IMG/VR virus record: IMGVR_UViG_3300020420_000063
Location: 1-23,070 of that record
Length of the DNA stretch: 23,070 nt
Direction: 5' to 3' (one strand)
Source: a virus
Under the pieces are notes generated by a model that was not told where the DNA came from, ran no database searches, and saw only the letters and a program-made list of their open reading frames with translations. How positions within the stretch are numbered: the first letter of the stretch is position 1; each line of letters starts with the position of its first letter. The translations under genes were made by a program, and so were the position numbers. Below, one piece after another: positions 1-7,085 of this stretch.

Positions 1-399
1 ACGGAAACTGAATCACAGAACTACGGGTATAAGTTTGGTCAGGAAGGCGAGACTTATAACATCGTAGCTGCACACGGATACTTCGGACGACTCATATTTC
101 AATATGCTTCTTTCAATAATTCTCGTGCTTTACATTTCTTTCTTGGTGCTTTCCCCGTGGTTGGCATATGGCTTACCTCCATGGGAATCAGTACTATGGC
201 ATTCAATCTTAATGGTTTTAACTTTAACCAGTCAGTAGTTGATGCTAATGGTAAAGTGATTCCTACATGGGCTGACGTCTTAAACAGACAGAGCCTTGGT
301 ATGGAAGTAATGCACGAGCGTAACGCTCACAACTTCCCACTTGATTTAGCAACAGCCGAGTCTACTCAAGTTGCTCTATCAGCTCCACAAATTGGTTAA
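1..399 (+). CDS. psbA: Photosystem II reaction-centre protein D1, 3' part (5' end outside window)
   Basis: The first 132 codons read as the C-terminal part of D1, equivalent to residues 228-359 in standard numbering. D1 binds the photosystem II cofactors in the thylakoid membrane. Visible landmarks are His252, Ser264 and Phe265 of the QB pocket ([16 protein letters not shown]), the iron ligand His272 (RALHFF), and the manganese-cluster ligands His332, Glu333, His337, Asp342 and Ala344 ([13 protein letters not shown]). All are intact, so this part would encode a functional protein. After Ala344 comes a 15-residue tail of the kind the host protease CtpA removes. Cyanophages carry psbA to replace host D1, which turns over quickly in light. 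Here it lies upstream of the capsid gene in a late-gene context. The gene enters from the left edge, so its start is not visible. No intron is seen in this part. Confidence 0.98.
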   Translation, partial: TETESQNYGYKFGQEGETYNIVAAHGYFGRLIFQYASFNNSRALHFFLGAFPVVGIWLTSMGISTMAFNLNGFNFNQSVVDANGKVIPTWADVLNRQSLGMEVMHERNAHNFPLDLATAESTQVALSAPQIG

Positions 400-416
400 A
401 AATTTTTGCACTGTCC

Positions 417-466
417 TTACACTGGTAACTAATATTTTTATTATTGCCGGTGTAACCAGACACTGG
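417..466 (+). promoter_or_regulatory. Three-arm inverted repeat after psbA (mutually exclusive hairpins)
   Basis: The 89-nt gap after psbA holds the arm ACACTGG at 419-425, its partner CCGGTGT at 447-453, and a second ACACTGG at 460-466. The middle arm can pair with the first (extended to TTACACTGG / CCGGTGTAA, 9 bp with one G-U, large AT-rich loop) or with the last (7 bp with one G-U, 6-nt loop), but not with both at once. No U-tract follows, so this is not a classical terminator. It may stabilise the 3' end of psbA mRNA, act as an RNA switch, or bind a protein. The arms are seen directly; the function is inference. Confidence 0.4.
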
Positions 467-488
467 AGCTCATCACATAACCACAACA

Positions 489-1106
489 ATGAAAGAGATC
501 ACCCTATTTCCTCAACTAATACACCAAATAAATATTCCCCAGTCCAAAACTATTAAAGATAGATTTGCTGGGAAATTTATTAAAGCTTTTAAGGAACAGA
601 AAACAAAGAAAGCTGACTGGGCAGACCTATGTAATTCATGGCAAGTACAATCAGATGATAGTCATTACATATTTAATGAGTACTTTCCAACTTATGTTAA
701 TAACTGGTTTGACGACTACGGATATCCACAAATAGAATGGAAGACTAATCCTTGGTGTAATGTCCATACGTATGATATGTATCAGGAAGCTCATAATCAC
801 ATGGGTCCTAATGTTGTGTTATGTGGTATTTATTATCTTAAGTTTAATCCCGAAAAAGATAGACCAGTAGTATTTTTTAATTACAACCATGCTTACACAG
901 ACCAACTGTATTGTATGGGTGTAGAGCCAAACCACCCTCATTTTATTAAACGTTCATATGATTTGTTAAAGATAAAAGAAGGAGACTTGATTTTATTCAC
1001 CCCAGATCAACAACACTTTGCACCATGTGCTAAAGAAAAGCACGATGGTCATAGAATAACAATATCATTTAACATACATAAAGTAAATGTCACATCAAAA
1101 CGATAA
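489..1106 (+). CDS. Putative 2-oxoglutarate/Fe(II)-dependent oxygenase
   Basis: This 205-aa protein has the layout of a 2OG/Fe(II) oxygenase of the kind frequent in cyanophages. The likely iron ligands are in EAHNHMGPN (His102 or His104) and QQHFAPC (His176), with Arg189 in HRITISFN as the probable 2-oxoglutarate salt bridge. Between them is the CGIYYLKF strand (112-119) and EGDLILF (164-170), matching the double-stranded beta-helix core. The usual H-x-D pair is not present as such; H-N-H replaces it, so the iron site could be atypical. The substrate is unknown. The start is the ATG at 489, with no Shine-Dalgarno, as is common in this window. It is the only sizeable gene between psbA and the capsid genes. 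Family assignment is fairly secure; activity is not. Confidence 0.75.
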   Translation: MKEITLFPQLIHQINIPQSKTIKDRFAGKFIKAFKEQKTKKADWADLCNSWQVQSDDSHYIFNEYFPTYVNNWFDDYGYPQIEWKTNPWCNVHTYDMYQEAHNHMGPNVVLCGIYYLKFNPEKDRPVVFFNYNHAYTDQLYCMGVEPNHPHFIKRSYDLLKIKEGDLILFTPDQQHFAPCAKEKHDGHRITISFNIHKVNVTSKR

Positions 1107-1110
1107 GATG

Positions 1111-1140
1111 AAAGCGAGTTTAACTCGATTTGATTTTTGT
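1111..1140 (+). terminator. Weak terminator-like hairpin
   Basis: Five nucleotides after the oxygenase stop codon, CGAGT (1115-1119) and ACTCG (1123-1127) form a stem with a TTA loop. AAA (1111-1113) and TTT (1129-1131) extend it across one G-A mismatch, and an interrupted T-rich run follows. The stem is short and AU-rich at the base, so any termination would be partial. Confidence 0.3.
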
Positions 1141-1147
1141 AATAGCA

Positions 1148-1390
1148 ATGAGCAAGAAGAACGTCAGCCTGAAGATAGGCAAACACAAGAGTCGGACCGG
1201 GGGTCTGACAGCAGCCGGTAGAAAAAAATACAATGCTGCAACTGGGTCAAACCTCAAGGCACCACAGCCACAGGGTGGACCTCGTAAGAGATCTTTCTGC
1301 GCTCGGATGAGTGGAGTGAAAGGTCCTATGAAAAAACCAAACGGCAAGCCTACTCGTAAGGCTCTTGCCCTTCGTAAATGGAAATGTTAA
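1148..1390 (+). CDS. Small basic phage protein (DUF6321-like)
   Basis: This 80-aa protein is very rich in Lys, Arg and Gly, starting MSKKNVSLKIGKHKSRTGG and ending RKALALRKWKC. Its pattern (GGLTAAGRKKYNAATGSNLK, then PQGGPRKRSFCARMSGVKGP) is what I recognise from the DUF6321 family of small phage proteins; this is recalled from memory and not searched. A TTG at 1130 would add six residues, but ATG 1148 is the natural start because the family begins at MSKK. The net charge is strongly positive, so nucleic-acid binding is plausible, but no function is known to me. It heads a run of three tightly spaced basic genes just before the capsid leader, which suggests late expression and perhaps a role near DNA or capsid. 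Confidence 0.8.
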   Translation: MSKKNVSLKIGKHKSRTGGLTAAGRKKYNAATGSNLKAPQPQGGPRKRSFCARMSGVKGPMKKPNGKPTRKALALRKWKC

Positions 1391-1392
1391 TC

Positions 1393-1455
1393 ATGGCACA
1401 CAAAGGTAAAGGCTCCTGCAAGGGAGGAAAAGGCGGAAAGAAAGGGTACAGATAG
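1393..1455 (+). CDS. 20-aa Gly/Lys-rich microprotein
   Basis: ATG at 1393 opens a 20-codon frame, MAHKGKGSCKGGKGGKKGYR, ending in TAG at 1453-1455. It starts two nucleotides after the preceding stop, and its stop directly abuts the ATG of the next gene, so it fits into the operon without any gap. The composition (mostly Gly and Lys, one Cys, no acidic residue) matches its two basic neighbours. Its shortness makes coding status uncertain, but the perfect spacing argues that it is translated, possibly coupled to both neighbours. Confidence 0.5.
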   Translation: MAHKGKGSCKGGKGGKKGYR

Positions 1456-1605
1456 ATGGCAAAACGCGGACTCTATGCAAACATCCACGCCAAACGTCTA
1501 AGAATCAAGAAAGGTTCTGGCGAAAAGATGAGGAAGCCCGGTCAGTCTGGAGCTCCTACTGCTGCAAACTTTAAACGTGCAGCTAAAACAGCAAAGAAAA
1601 GATAA
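1456..1605 (+). CDS. 49-aa basic phage protein
   Basis: ATG at 1456 follows the TAG of the microprotein directly and gives 49 residues, beginning MAKRGLYANIHAKRLRIKKG and ending FKRAAKTAKKR. Small proteins starting with the RGLYANI(H/N)AK motif recur in marine phages, as far as I remember, and are of unknown function. About a third of the residues are Lys or Arg, and there are only single acidic positions. It is the last gene before the structured capsid leader. A nucleic-acid-binding or virion-packaging role is possible but not shown. Confidence 0.75.
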   Translation: MAKRGLYANIHAKRLRIKKGSGEKMRKPGQSGAPTAANFKRAAKTAKKR

Positions 1606-1793
1606 GAGTAGTCAAGTAGACCATAGGGGAGGAGCATTACCTCCCTACTCAATTTGGCTAAAGCCCTCTGCGGAGGACACCTTTATGCCGTCGACGGTGG
1701 GAAAAGACCACAATCTCAGTGAGTCCAATTAAGACTCCTACAATTCTAGGCTAGAAGACGATACATAATACCCTTACATTTTAAGAAAAAATC
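1606..1793 (+). promoter_or_regulatory. Hairpin-rich leader upstream of the capsid gene
   Basis: These 188 nt between the 49-aa gene and the capsid start hold no convincing reading frame but a dense set of inverted repeats. GAGTAG (1606-1611) can pair with CTACTC (1645-1650), enclosing GGGAGG (1627-1632) with CCTCCC (1640-1645) in a competing or nested form. Further on are CCTC/GAGG (1665-1676) with a TGCG loop, the perfect palindrome CCGTCGACGG (1688-1697), GTGG/CCAC (1697-1711), GAGTC/GACTC (1721-1737) and TTCTAGGCTAGAA (1744-1756). The final 35 nt are unstructured and AT-rich. A capsid promoter probably lies here too, as phi10 does in T7, but I cannot point to a convincing consensus. It could be a processed, stable 5' leader or a separate small RNA. 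Confidence 0.55.
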
Positions 1794-2939
1794 ATGGCTC
1801 ATCAGAGTTCAGATTTAACTACCTCGCTAACACGCCAAGGTCAGTTAAACTCAGCCGGTGACGCTAGAGCACTCTACCTTAAATTGTTCAGTGGAGAAAT
1901 GTTCAAAGGATTCCAGCACGAGACAATCGCTCGTGACATGGTGATGAAGAGAACACTTAAGAACGGAAAGAGTTTACAGTTCATTTATACTGGACGTACA
2001 ACTGCTGAGTTCCATACTCCCGGAAACAGTATCTTAGGTAACAGTGACGGCGCACCTCCAGTCGCAGAAAAAACAGTGACTTGCGACGACCTATTAATCT
2101 CATCCGCATTCGTTTATGAATTAGATGAGACACTTGCTCACTACGAATTACGCGGAGAAATTTCTCGTAAGATCGGTTACGCACTTGCAGAAAAGTATGA
2201 CCGTCTAGTATTCAGAGCAATCGCTAAAGGCGCAAGACAGGCTTCTCCTGTATCAAAAACAAACTTCAAAGAGCCCGGTGGTACACAGATCAGAGTTGGT
2301 ACAACAACAAATGATTCTGATGCTTACTCATCTACTGCTCTTGTAAATGCTTTCTATGATGCAGCAGCAGCTATGGACGAGAAAGGAGTATCTTCTCAAG
2401 GAAGAGTATCCGTTCTTAACCCAAGACAGTACTATGCTCTTATCCAAGAAGCTGGTACAAACGGACTTATCAACAGAGACGTACAAGGTACAGCACTTCA
2501 GTCAGGTAACGGAGTAGTTGAAATTGCAGGCATCAAGATCTACAAGTCAATGAACATTCCTTTCCTAGCTAAGCATGGTGTAGCTTATGGCGGAACTACA
2601 GGTAAGACATCTCCTTCAAACTTAGGAGACCACGTCGGCACAGCAATGGGCGACGCAAGAAAGTCTGTAACAGGACTTAACAACAACTACGGTAACAGCA
2701 CAGACTTCTCTAAATCTTGTGGATTAATTTTCCAGAAAGAAGCAGCAGCAGTTGTAGAAGCTATTGGACCACAAGTTCAAGTAACTTCAGGTGACGTTTC
2801 AGTAGTTTACCAAGGTGACGTAATCCTTGGAAGACTAGCTATGGGCGCAGACTTCCTAAACCCAGCAGCAGCCGTTGAACTATATGTAGGTGCTAGTGCT
2901 CCAGCAGCATTCGGTGCAACATACCCAGAGAACGGTTAA
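1794..2939 (+). CDS. Major capsid protein (T7 gp10-like)
   Basis: This 381-aa protein builds the icosahedral head. The N-terminus (MAHQSSDLTTSLTRQGQLN, then GDARALYLKLFSGEMFKGF) is typical of T7-like cyanophage capsid proteins, and the length matches T7 gp10A (345 aa) with a modest increase. The central part (VFRAIAKGARQASPV, SVLNPRQYYALIQ) and the C-terminal VYQGDVILGRLAMGADFLNP fit the HK97-like fold that this family has. The portal and scaffold genes must lie to the left of the window. The start ATG has no Shine-Dalgarno but is preceded by an A-rich stretch, and the long structured leader in front suggests special control. Codons look more C-ending than in the tail genes, in keeping with high expression. 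A strong terminator follows. Confidence 0.96.
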   Translation: MAHQSSDLTTSLTRQGQLNSAGDARALYLKLFSGEMFKGFQHETIARDMVMKRTLKNGKSLQFIYTGRTTAEFHTPGNSILGNSDGAPPVAEKTVTCDDLLISSAFVYELDETLAHYELRGEISRKIGYALAEKYDRLVFRAIAKGARQASPVSKTNFKEPGGTQIRVGTTTNDSDAYSSTALVNAFYDAAAAMDEKGVSSQGRVSVLNPRQYYALIQEAGTNGLINRDVQGTALQSGNGVVEIAGIKIYKSMNIPFLAKHGVAYGGTTGKTSPSNLGDHVGTAMGDARKSVTGLNNNYGNSTDFSKSCGLIFQKEAAAVVEAIGPQVQVTSGDVSVVYQGDVILGRLAMGADFLNPAAAVELYVGASAPAAFGATYPENG

Positions 2940-2954
2940 TTTACACTTTTATAC

Positions 2955-2978
2955 GGGAGCTTCGGCTCCCTTTTTTTT
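2955..2978 (+). terminator. Strong intrinsic terminator after the capsid gene
   Basis: GGGAGC (2955-2960), a TTCG tetraloop and GCTCCC (2965-2970) are followed by eight T (2971-2978). This is a textbook Rho-independent terminator with an extra-stable loop. The T-tract ends at the base before the ATG of the next gene, so transcripts that read through have the hairpin where a ribosome would bind. It probably sets the high ratio of capsid to tail transcripts, as T-phi does after gene 10 in T7. Confidence 0.93.
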
Positions 2979-3596
2979 ATGGCTATTCAAATAAGCACCG
3001 ATACCGAACTATCCGCAGTGAACTCTATCTTGGGTAGCATTGGTCAATCTCCTGTTACTAACACTACAGGGAATGCACTACAAAATCCAGAGATAGCATT
3101 TGTAGTCAACCTACTTAATGAAGTAAACAAAGATGTTCAAACAATAGGTTGGACATTTAACACAGAACACAGAGTAAAAAAATCTCCTGATGCTCAAGGT
3201 AACTATGTTGTACCTAGCAATGCAATAGTTTATGATATTAGTGACGGTCAGATTGACAGAGATACTAATGTTGTAAAAAGAGATGGTAAATTATTTGACA
3301 CAAATCATCAAACAGATGTATTTACTGGAGAATATTACTTTGACATTGTTACATTATATCCATTCACAGATGTACCTCCAGCTATACAGAGATACATAAT
3401 TGCAAGAGCATCTATGCGTGCTGCTACACAACTTGTTTCTAATGGTGATCTAGTTAAGTTACTTCAGGTAGAAGAACAACAAGCTAGAGCTAATGCTATA
3501 GAATTTGAAACAGAACAAGGTGACCATAACTTTATGGGATTCCCACAGCAGACTAACTATAGAGCTTACCAACCATACAAAGCACTTATTAGATAA
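2979..3596 (+). CDS. Tail tubular protein A (T7 gp11-like, gatekeeper)
   Basis: This 205-aa protein is the homologue of T7 gp11 (196 aa), which forms a dodecameric ring between portal and nozzle. The N-terminus TELSAVNSILGSIGQSPV and the following EIAFVVNLLNEVNKDVQTIGW helix are the family hallmarks. A middle segment (YYFDIVTLYPFTDVPPAIQRYIIARASMRAATQLV) continues the helical bundle. The start codon touches the T-tract of the capsid terminator, so there is no room for a separate ribosome binding site. Its stop overlaps the next start by one base (TAATG), implying translational coupling with tail tubular protein B. Confidence 0.95.
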   Translation: MAIQISTDTELSAVNSILGSIGQSPVTNTTGNALQNPEIAFVVNLLNEVNKDVQTIGWTFNTEHRVKKSPDAQGNYVVPSNAIVYDISDGQIDRDTNVVKRDGKLFDTNHQTDVFTGEYYFDIVTLYPFTDVPPAIQRYIIARASMRAATQLVSNGDLVKLLQVEEQQARANAIEFETEQGDHNFMGFPQQTNYRAYQPYKALIR

Positions 3597-6500
3597 TGGC
3601 AAACATAACACAAACTATACATAGTCTGAATGCTGGTATATCACAACAGCCTGACGAACAAAAGATTCCCGGTCAGGTAAAAGACATGCTAAATGCAGTA
3701 CCTGACATAACACAAGGTCTGCTAAAGAGACCGGCTGGTAAGTTTGTGAAAACTTTAGTAGGTTCTACAGATACCGGCAAATGGTTTCACTACTACAGAG
3801 ACGAAACCGAACAGTATGTAGGACAGATACAACGAGATGGTACTGTTAAAATGTGGGATTGCTTGACTGGTAATCCTAAGACAGTTGTTGATGTTACTAA
3901 TACAAGAGCATCAAACAATTTATATACATATGATGATGATACTACAGGTAATAAATATCTGAAGCATTCAGCAGATGATATGATTCAAACTCTAACTCTT
4001 AATGACTATACATATATAAGTAACAGAAATGTTAATACAAATATGAAAAGAGGTGCTTCTGATTTAGAACCTGAAGGAGATTTTTTAAAAGAAATATTTA
4101 TTGAATTAAAATCAATATCTTATGCAAAACAATATGCAGTAAATATTTTTGATAATACTGACCCCTCTACAGTTAGTACTGTTACTCGTATCAGTGTAGA
4201 CTTACAGAAATCTAGTAATAATTATTGTAATACCAGTGGACAAATGGTTGCTAGAAACTCACGAGCTGGTCAATCAACTAGATGTGGTAAAGCTGCTGGT
4301 GATAGTAGAGATGCTTTCGCACCTAACGTAGGTACAAGAATTTTTAGTATCAACGATGGCGGTACACTTACAGATGATGCAGTTTCTGGTTCTCATAGTT
4401 ACACAGTTGACGTTAAAAATTCTAGTGGTAACTCTGTTAACAGAGGAACAAATTTATATTTCCGCATAGCTACAACTGGACAGTCAGTGCCTTTTACAGA
4501 AACAACAGGTACTGCTGCTAATGAAGTTAACATAACTACATATCAAGCTAGATATACAACTACCCATGATTTACTACATGGTGGAGAAGGTTGGGAACAA
4601 GGAGATAATTTTACACTCTTTATGGAAGATGCTATTTATAAAGTCACTGTTGACTCTGTAAGTAAATCAGTAGTTCAAGCTAACTTAGCTTTAGTCAGAC
4701 CTCAACCTACACCATTTGACACAGAAACAACTGTAACTGCTGAGAGTATTCTTGGTGATATTAGAAAAGGTATAACTGGTAGTGCTACAGCTAGTACAGG
4801 TAATGGGTTCACTGTTACACAAATTGGTACAGGACTACATATAAAAAGAACTAGCGTATTCAACGCCTCTACGCCCGTAGGAGAGCTGTTAAATGTTGTT
4901 GCTGGTAAAGTTAATGATGTAGGTGATTTACCCTCTCAGTGCAAGCACGGGATGGTTGTAGAAGTAGTTAATAGTGCTGCTGAAGAAGATAATTATTTTG
5001 TTAAGTTCTTTGGTAGGGAAAAAGCAGACGGAACATTTGTTGATGGTGAGGGTACATGGGAAGAATGTGCTAAGCCGGGTAGAGCTATATCATTTGATGA
5101 AACTACTATGCCAGTAATTCTTATTAGAACTGCTGATGGTAACTTTAGACTTACAGAACAGAAAGGTGGTAACTATACTATTGCTGGTAAAGATTATCCA
5201 GTTCCACAGTGGGACAATGCTATAGTTGGTGATGATGTAACTAATCCAGAACCTTCTTTTATAGACAAACCTATTACGCAGATGCTATTCTTTAGAAATA
5301 GATTTGCATTGCTGTCTGATGAACATATAGTTATGTCACGTCCGGGAGACTTTACTAACTTCTTTGCTAAGTCTGCCATACAGTTAATAGCAAGTGACCC
5401 TATAGATATAGCTGCTAGTTCAGAGTATCCAGCAATTCTATTTGATGGCATACAAGTAAACACTGGTTTAATATTATTTTCTAAAAACCAACAGTTTATG
5501 TTGACAACTGATAGTGATGTCTTCAGTCCTACAACTGCTAAAATCAATGCGCTTTCTACCTATAATTTTAATTTTAAAACTAATCCTATTTCTCTTGGCA
5601 CTACGATTGGTTTCTTAGATAATGCTGGTAAGCATTCTAGATTCTTTGAAATGGCACAGATACAAAGAGAAGGGGAACCACAAGTTATAGAACAAAGTGC
5701 AGTTGTAGCTAAATTATTTGAGAATGATCTAGCTTTAATTAGTAACTCTAGAGAAAACTCAATAATATTATTTAGTGAAGACGATCAAAAAACATTATAT
5801 GGTTACAGATATTTCGATCAGATTACTGAAAGAAAATTAGCTTCTTGGTTTAGGTGGACTTTACCGGGAACTATTAAGTATCATTGTATGCAAGATGATG
5901 CTTTGTTTGTAGTGATAGAAAATAATTCTCAACGTGAGTTGTTAAAGTTTTCTATAAGAATGGATAGTAATACAGTTGCTTTAAACGATGACAGAGTACA
6001 TCTAGATTACTTAATGCCTGTAACATCCCTAGCAGCTAGTGCTTATAGTGGTGGTAATACTTCATTTACAAAACCAACTGGTTTAAATGGTGACGGACAA
6101 CTAGCCGTATATGACATAGATGGTAGTTTAGCTATAGGTAACTATGCAGAGGCGACAGTCGACGGTAGTGGTAATGTAGTAATACCCGGAGATTGGACAG
6201 GACAAGATTTTTATATAGGTTATCTATATACTATGTCAGTAACTATACCAACTATCTACTATGTAACTAGAACTGGAGAAAGCTTTAGAGCTGACACTAG
6301 ATCTAACACTATATTACATAGAGTCAAACTAGGGTTTGGTCCAGTAGGTATATATGAAACAACATTATCTAGGACAGGTAGAGAAGATTATACAGAACTG
6401 TTTGAAGTAACTCCTGCAAACCAAATAGCAGCTAACACAACAGGTGTGTTTGATGATAATATATTAAGAACAGTACCAATATATGATAGGAATATAAATA

Positions 6501-6598
6501 CTACTTTAGTCATTAAATCTACTCACCCATCTCCTGCTAACTTTCATACGTTAACATGGGAAGGCGTTTATAATAATAATTTTTATCAACGTGTCTAA
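3596..6598 (+). CDS. Tail tubular protein B (T7 gp12-like, nozzle)
   Basis: This 1000-aa protein corresponds to T7 gp12 (794 aa), the hexameric nozzle of the short tail. The start MANITQTIHSLNAGISQQPDEQK and PDITQGLLKRPAGKFVKTL are typical, as are FRNRFALLSDEHIVMSRPGDF (about residues 563-583) and the C-terminal RTGREDYTELFEVTPANQ segment. It is about 200 residues longer than T7 gp12, with the extra length mainly in the region around residues 150-480, which is Ser/Thr/Asn-rich and likely a surface domain. The start overlaps the previous stop by one base. The stop lies 8 nt inside the next gene, which begins with GTG. Confidence 0.95.
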   Translation: MANITQTIHSLNAGISQQPDEQKIPGQVKDMLNAVPDITQGLLKRPAGKFVKTLVGSTDTGKWFHYYRDETEQYVGQIQRDGTVKMWDCLTGNPKTVVDVTNTRASNNLYTYDDDTTGNKYLKHSADDMIQTLTLNDYTYISNRNVNTNMKRGASDLEPEGDFLKEIFIELKSISYAKQYAVNIFDNTDPSTVSTVTRISVDLQKSSNNYCNTSGQMVARNSRAGQSTRCGKAAGDSRDAFAPNVGTRIFSINDGGTLTDDAVSGSHSYTVDVKNSSGNSVNRGTNLYFRIATTGQSVPFTETTGTAANEVNITTYQARYTTTHDLLHGGEGWEQGDNFTLFMEDAIYKVTVDSVSKSVVQANLALVRPQPTPFDTETTVTAESILGDIRKGITGSATASTGNGFTVTQIGTGLHIKRTSVFNASTPVGELLNVVAGKVNDVGDLPSQCKHGMVVEVVNSAAEEDNYFVKFFGREKADGTFVDGEGTWEECAKPGRAISFDETTMPVILIRTADGNFRLTEQKGGNYTIAGKDYPVPQWDNAIVGDDVTNPEPSFIDKPITQMLFFRNRFALLSDEHIVMSRPGDFTNFFAKSAIQLIASDPIDIAASSEYPAILFDGIQVNTGLILFSKNQQFMLTTDSDVFSPTTAKINALSTYNFNFKTNPISLGTTIGFLDNAGKHSRFFEMAQIQREGEPQVIEQSAVVAKLFENDLALISNSRENSIILFSEDDQKTLYGYRYFDQITERKLASWFRWTLPGTIKYHCMQDDALFVVIENNSQRELLKFSIRMDSNTVALNDDRVHLDYLMPVTSLAASAYSGGNTSFTKPTGLNGDGQLAVYDIDGSLAIGNYAEATVDGSGNVVIPGDWTGQDFYIGYLYTMSVTIPTIYYVTRTGESFRADTRSNTILHRVKLGFGPVGIYETTLSRTGREDYTELFEVTPANQIAANTTGVFDDNILRTVPIYDRNINTTLVIKSTHPSPANFHTLTWEGVYNNNFYQRV

Positions 6599-7085
6599 AT
6601 ACATTCACCCAGCAACATTGGAAGCTGCACTTCGTGTGGCTTCTAATTTACTCCCTGCTGATTATAGGGAGGTTACAGAAGGTCATGGACATGACCCTTT
6701 AAACTCGCTAGTCGTAGGGTTTCATAACTGCGACTCAGTTTATTTTGAGGTACCCAACGGAGAGTTGGCAGGCATGGCAGGCGTTCACGAAGGTGGACAG
6801 ATCTGGATGTTATGCACACCAGCAATCTATGACTATCCCCATACCTTTGCTAGAGAAGCAAAAAGGTATATTGAATCCAGACAAGAAGAGTTACTGTGGA
6901 ATATTGTTGACGAAAGAAACAAAGTCCATTTAAAGTTACTCAGGTTTTTAGGTTTTAAATTTCTTAGAAGATTAACCTACGGACCAAATAATTTATCCTT
7001 TATCGAGTTTTGCCGTGTGCGATGTAGCAGCAATAGGACCAGCGATAGGAGCTGTAGGAAACGCAGCAGCAGCGTCCCAAGCTAA
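6591..7085 (+). CDS. Internal virion protein A (T7 gp13-like, GNAT-type fold)
   Basis: This 164-aa product follows the nozzle gene and matches T7 gp13 (138 aa) in position and pattern. Residues 30-125 look like a GNAT-related domain: hDPLNSLVVGF, FEVPNGELAGMAGVHEGGQIWML, then the N-x-VH-x-K-x-L-x-x-LGFKFLRRL motif near 107-128. Whether it binds acetyl-CoA is unknown. The start is GTG at 6591, overlapping the nozzle stop by 8 nt. The recognisable family part ends at about residue 144 (NNLSFIEFCRV). The last 20 residues (RCSSNRTSDRSCRKRSSSVPS) are read from bases that also encode the start of the next gene in another frame. This 71-nt overlap is unusual and the tail may be non-functional. Confidence 0.8.
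   Translation: MSKYIHPATLEAALRVASNLLPADYREVTEGHGHDPLNSLVVGFHNCDSVYFEVPNGELAGMAGVHEGGQIWMLCTPAIYDYPHTFAREAKRYIESRQEELLWNIVDERNKVHLKLLRFLGFKFLRRLTYGPNNLSFIEFCRVRCSSNRTSDRSCRKRSSSVPS

Noticed and set aside
371-556. 61-codon + strand frame bridging psbA and the oxygenase gene
   Set aside because: It overlaps the D1 C-terminus and the oxygenase start in another phase, and its middle is just the inverted-repeat gap.
1130-1147. TTG start adding six residues to the 80-aa basic protein
   Set aside because: The extra residues (hydrophobic, LIFVIA) do not fit the family start, and TTG overlaps the hairpin base; ATG 1148 is better.
1688-1697. CCGTCGACGG as a specific operator or attachment site
   Set aside because: A single 10-bp palindrome within a region full of stems is not enough to call a protein site. 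No second copy was noticed in the window, so it was kept only as part of the structured leader.
5194-5547. 117-codon minus-strand frame within tail tubular protein B
   Set aside because: It is a shadow of a conserved + strand gene, without a ribosome site or family resemblance.
6745-6933. 62-codon + strand frame inside the gp13-like gene
   Set aside because: It lies wholly within a conserved-looking gene in another phase and has no recognisable features.
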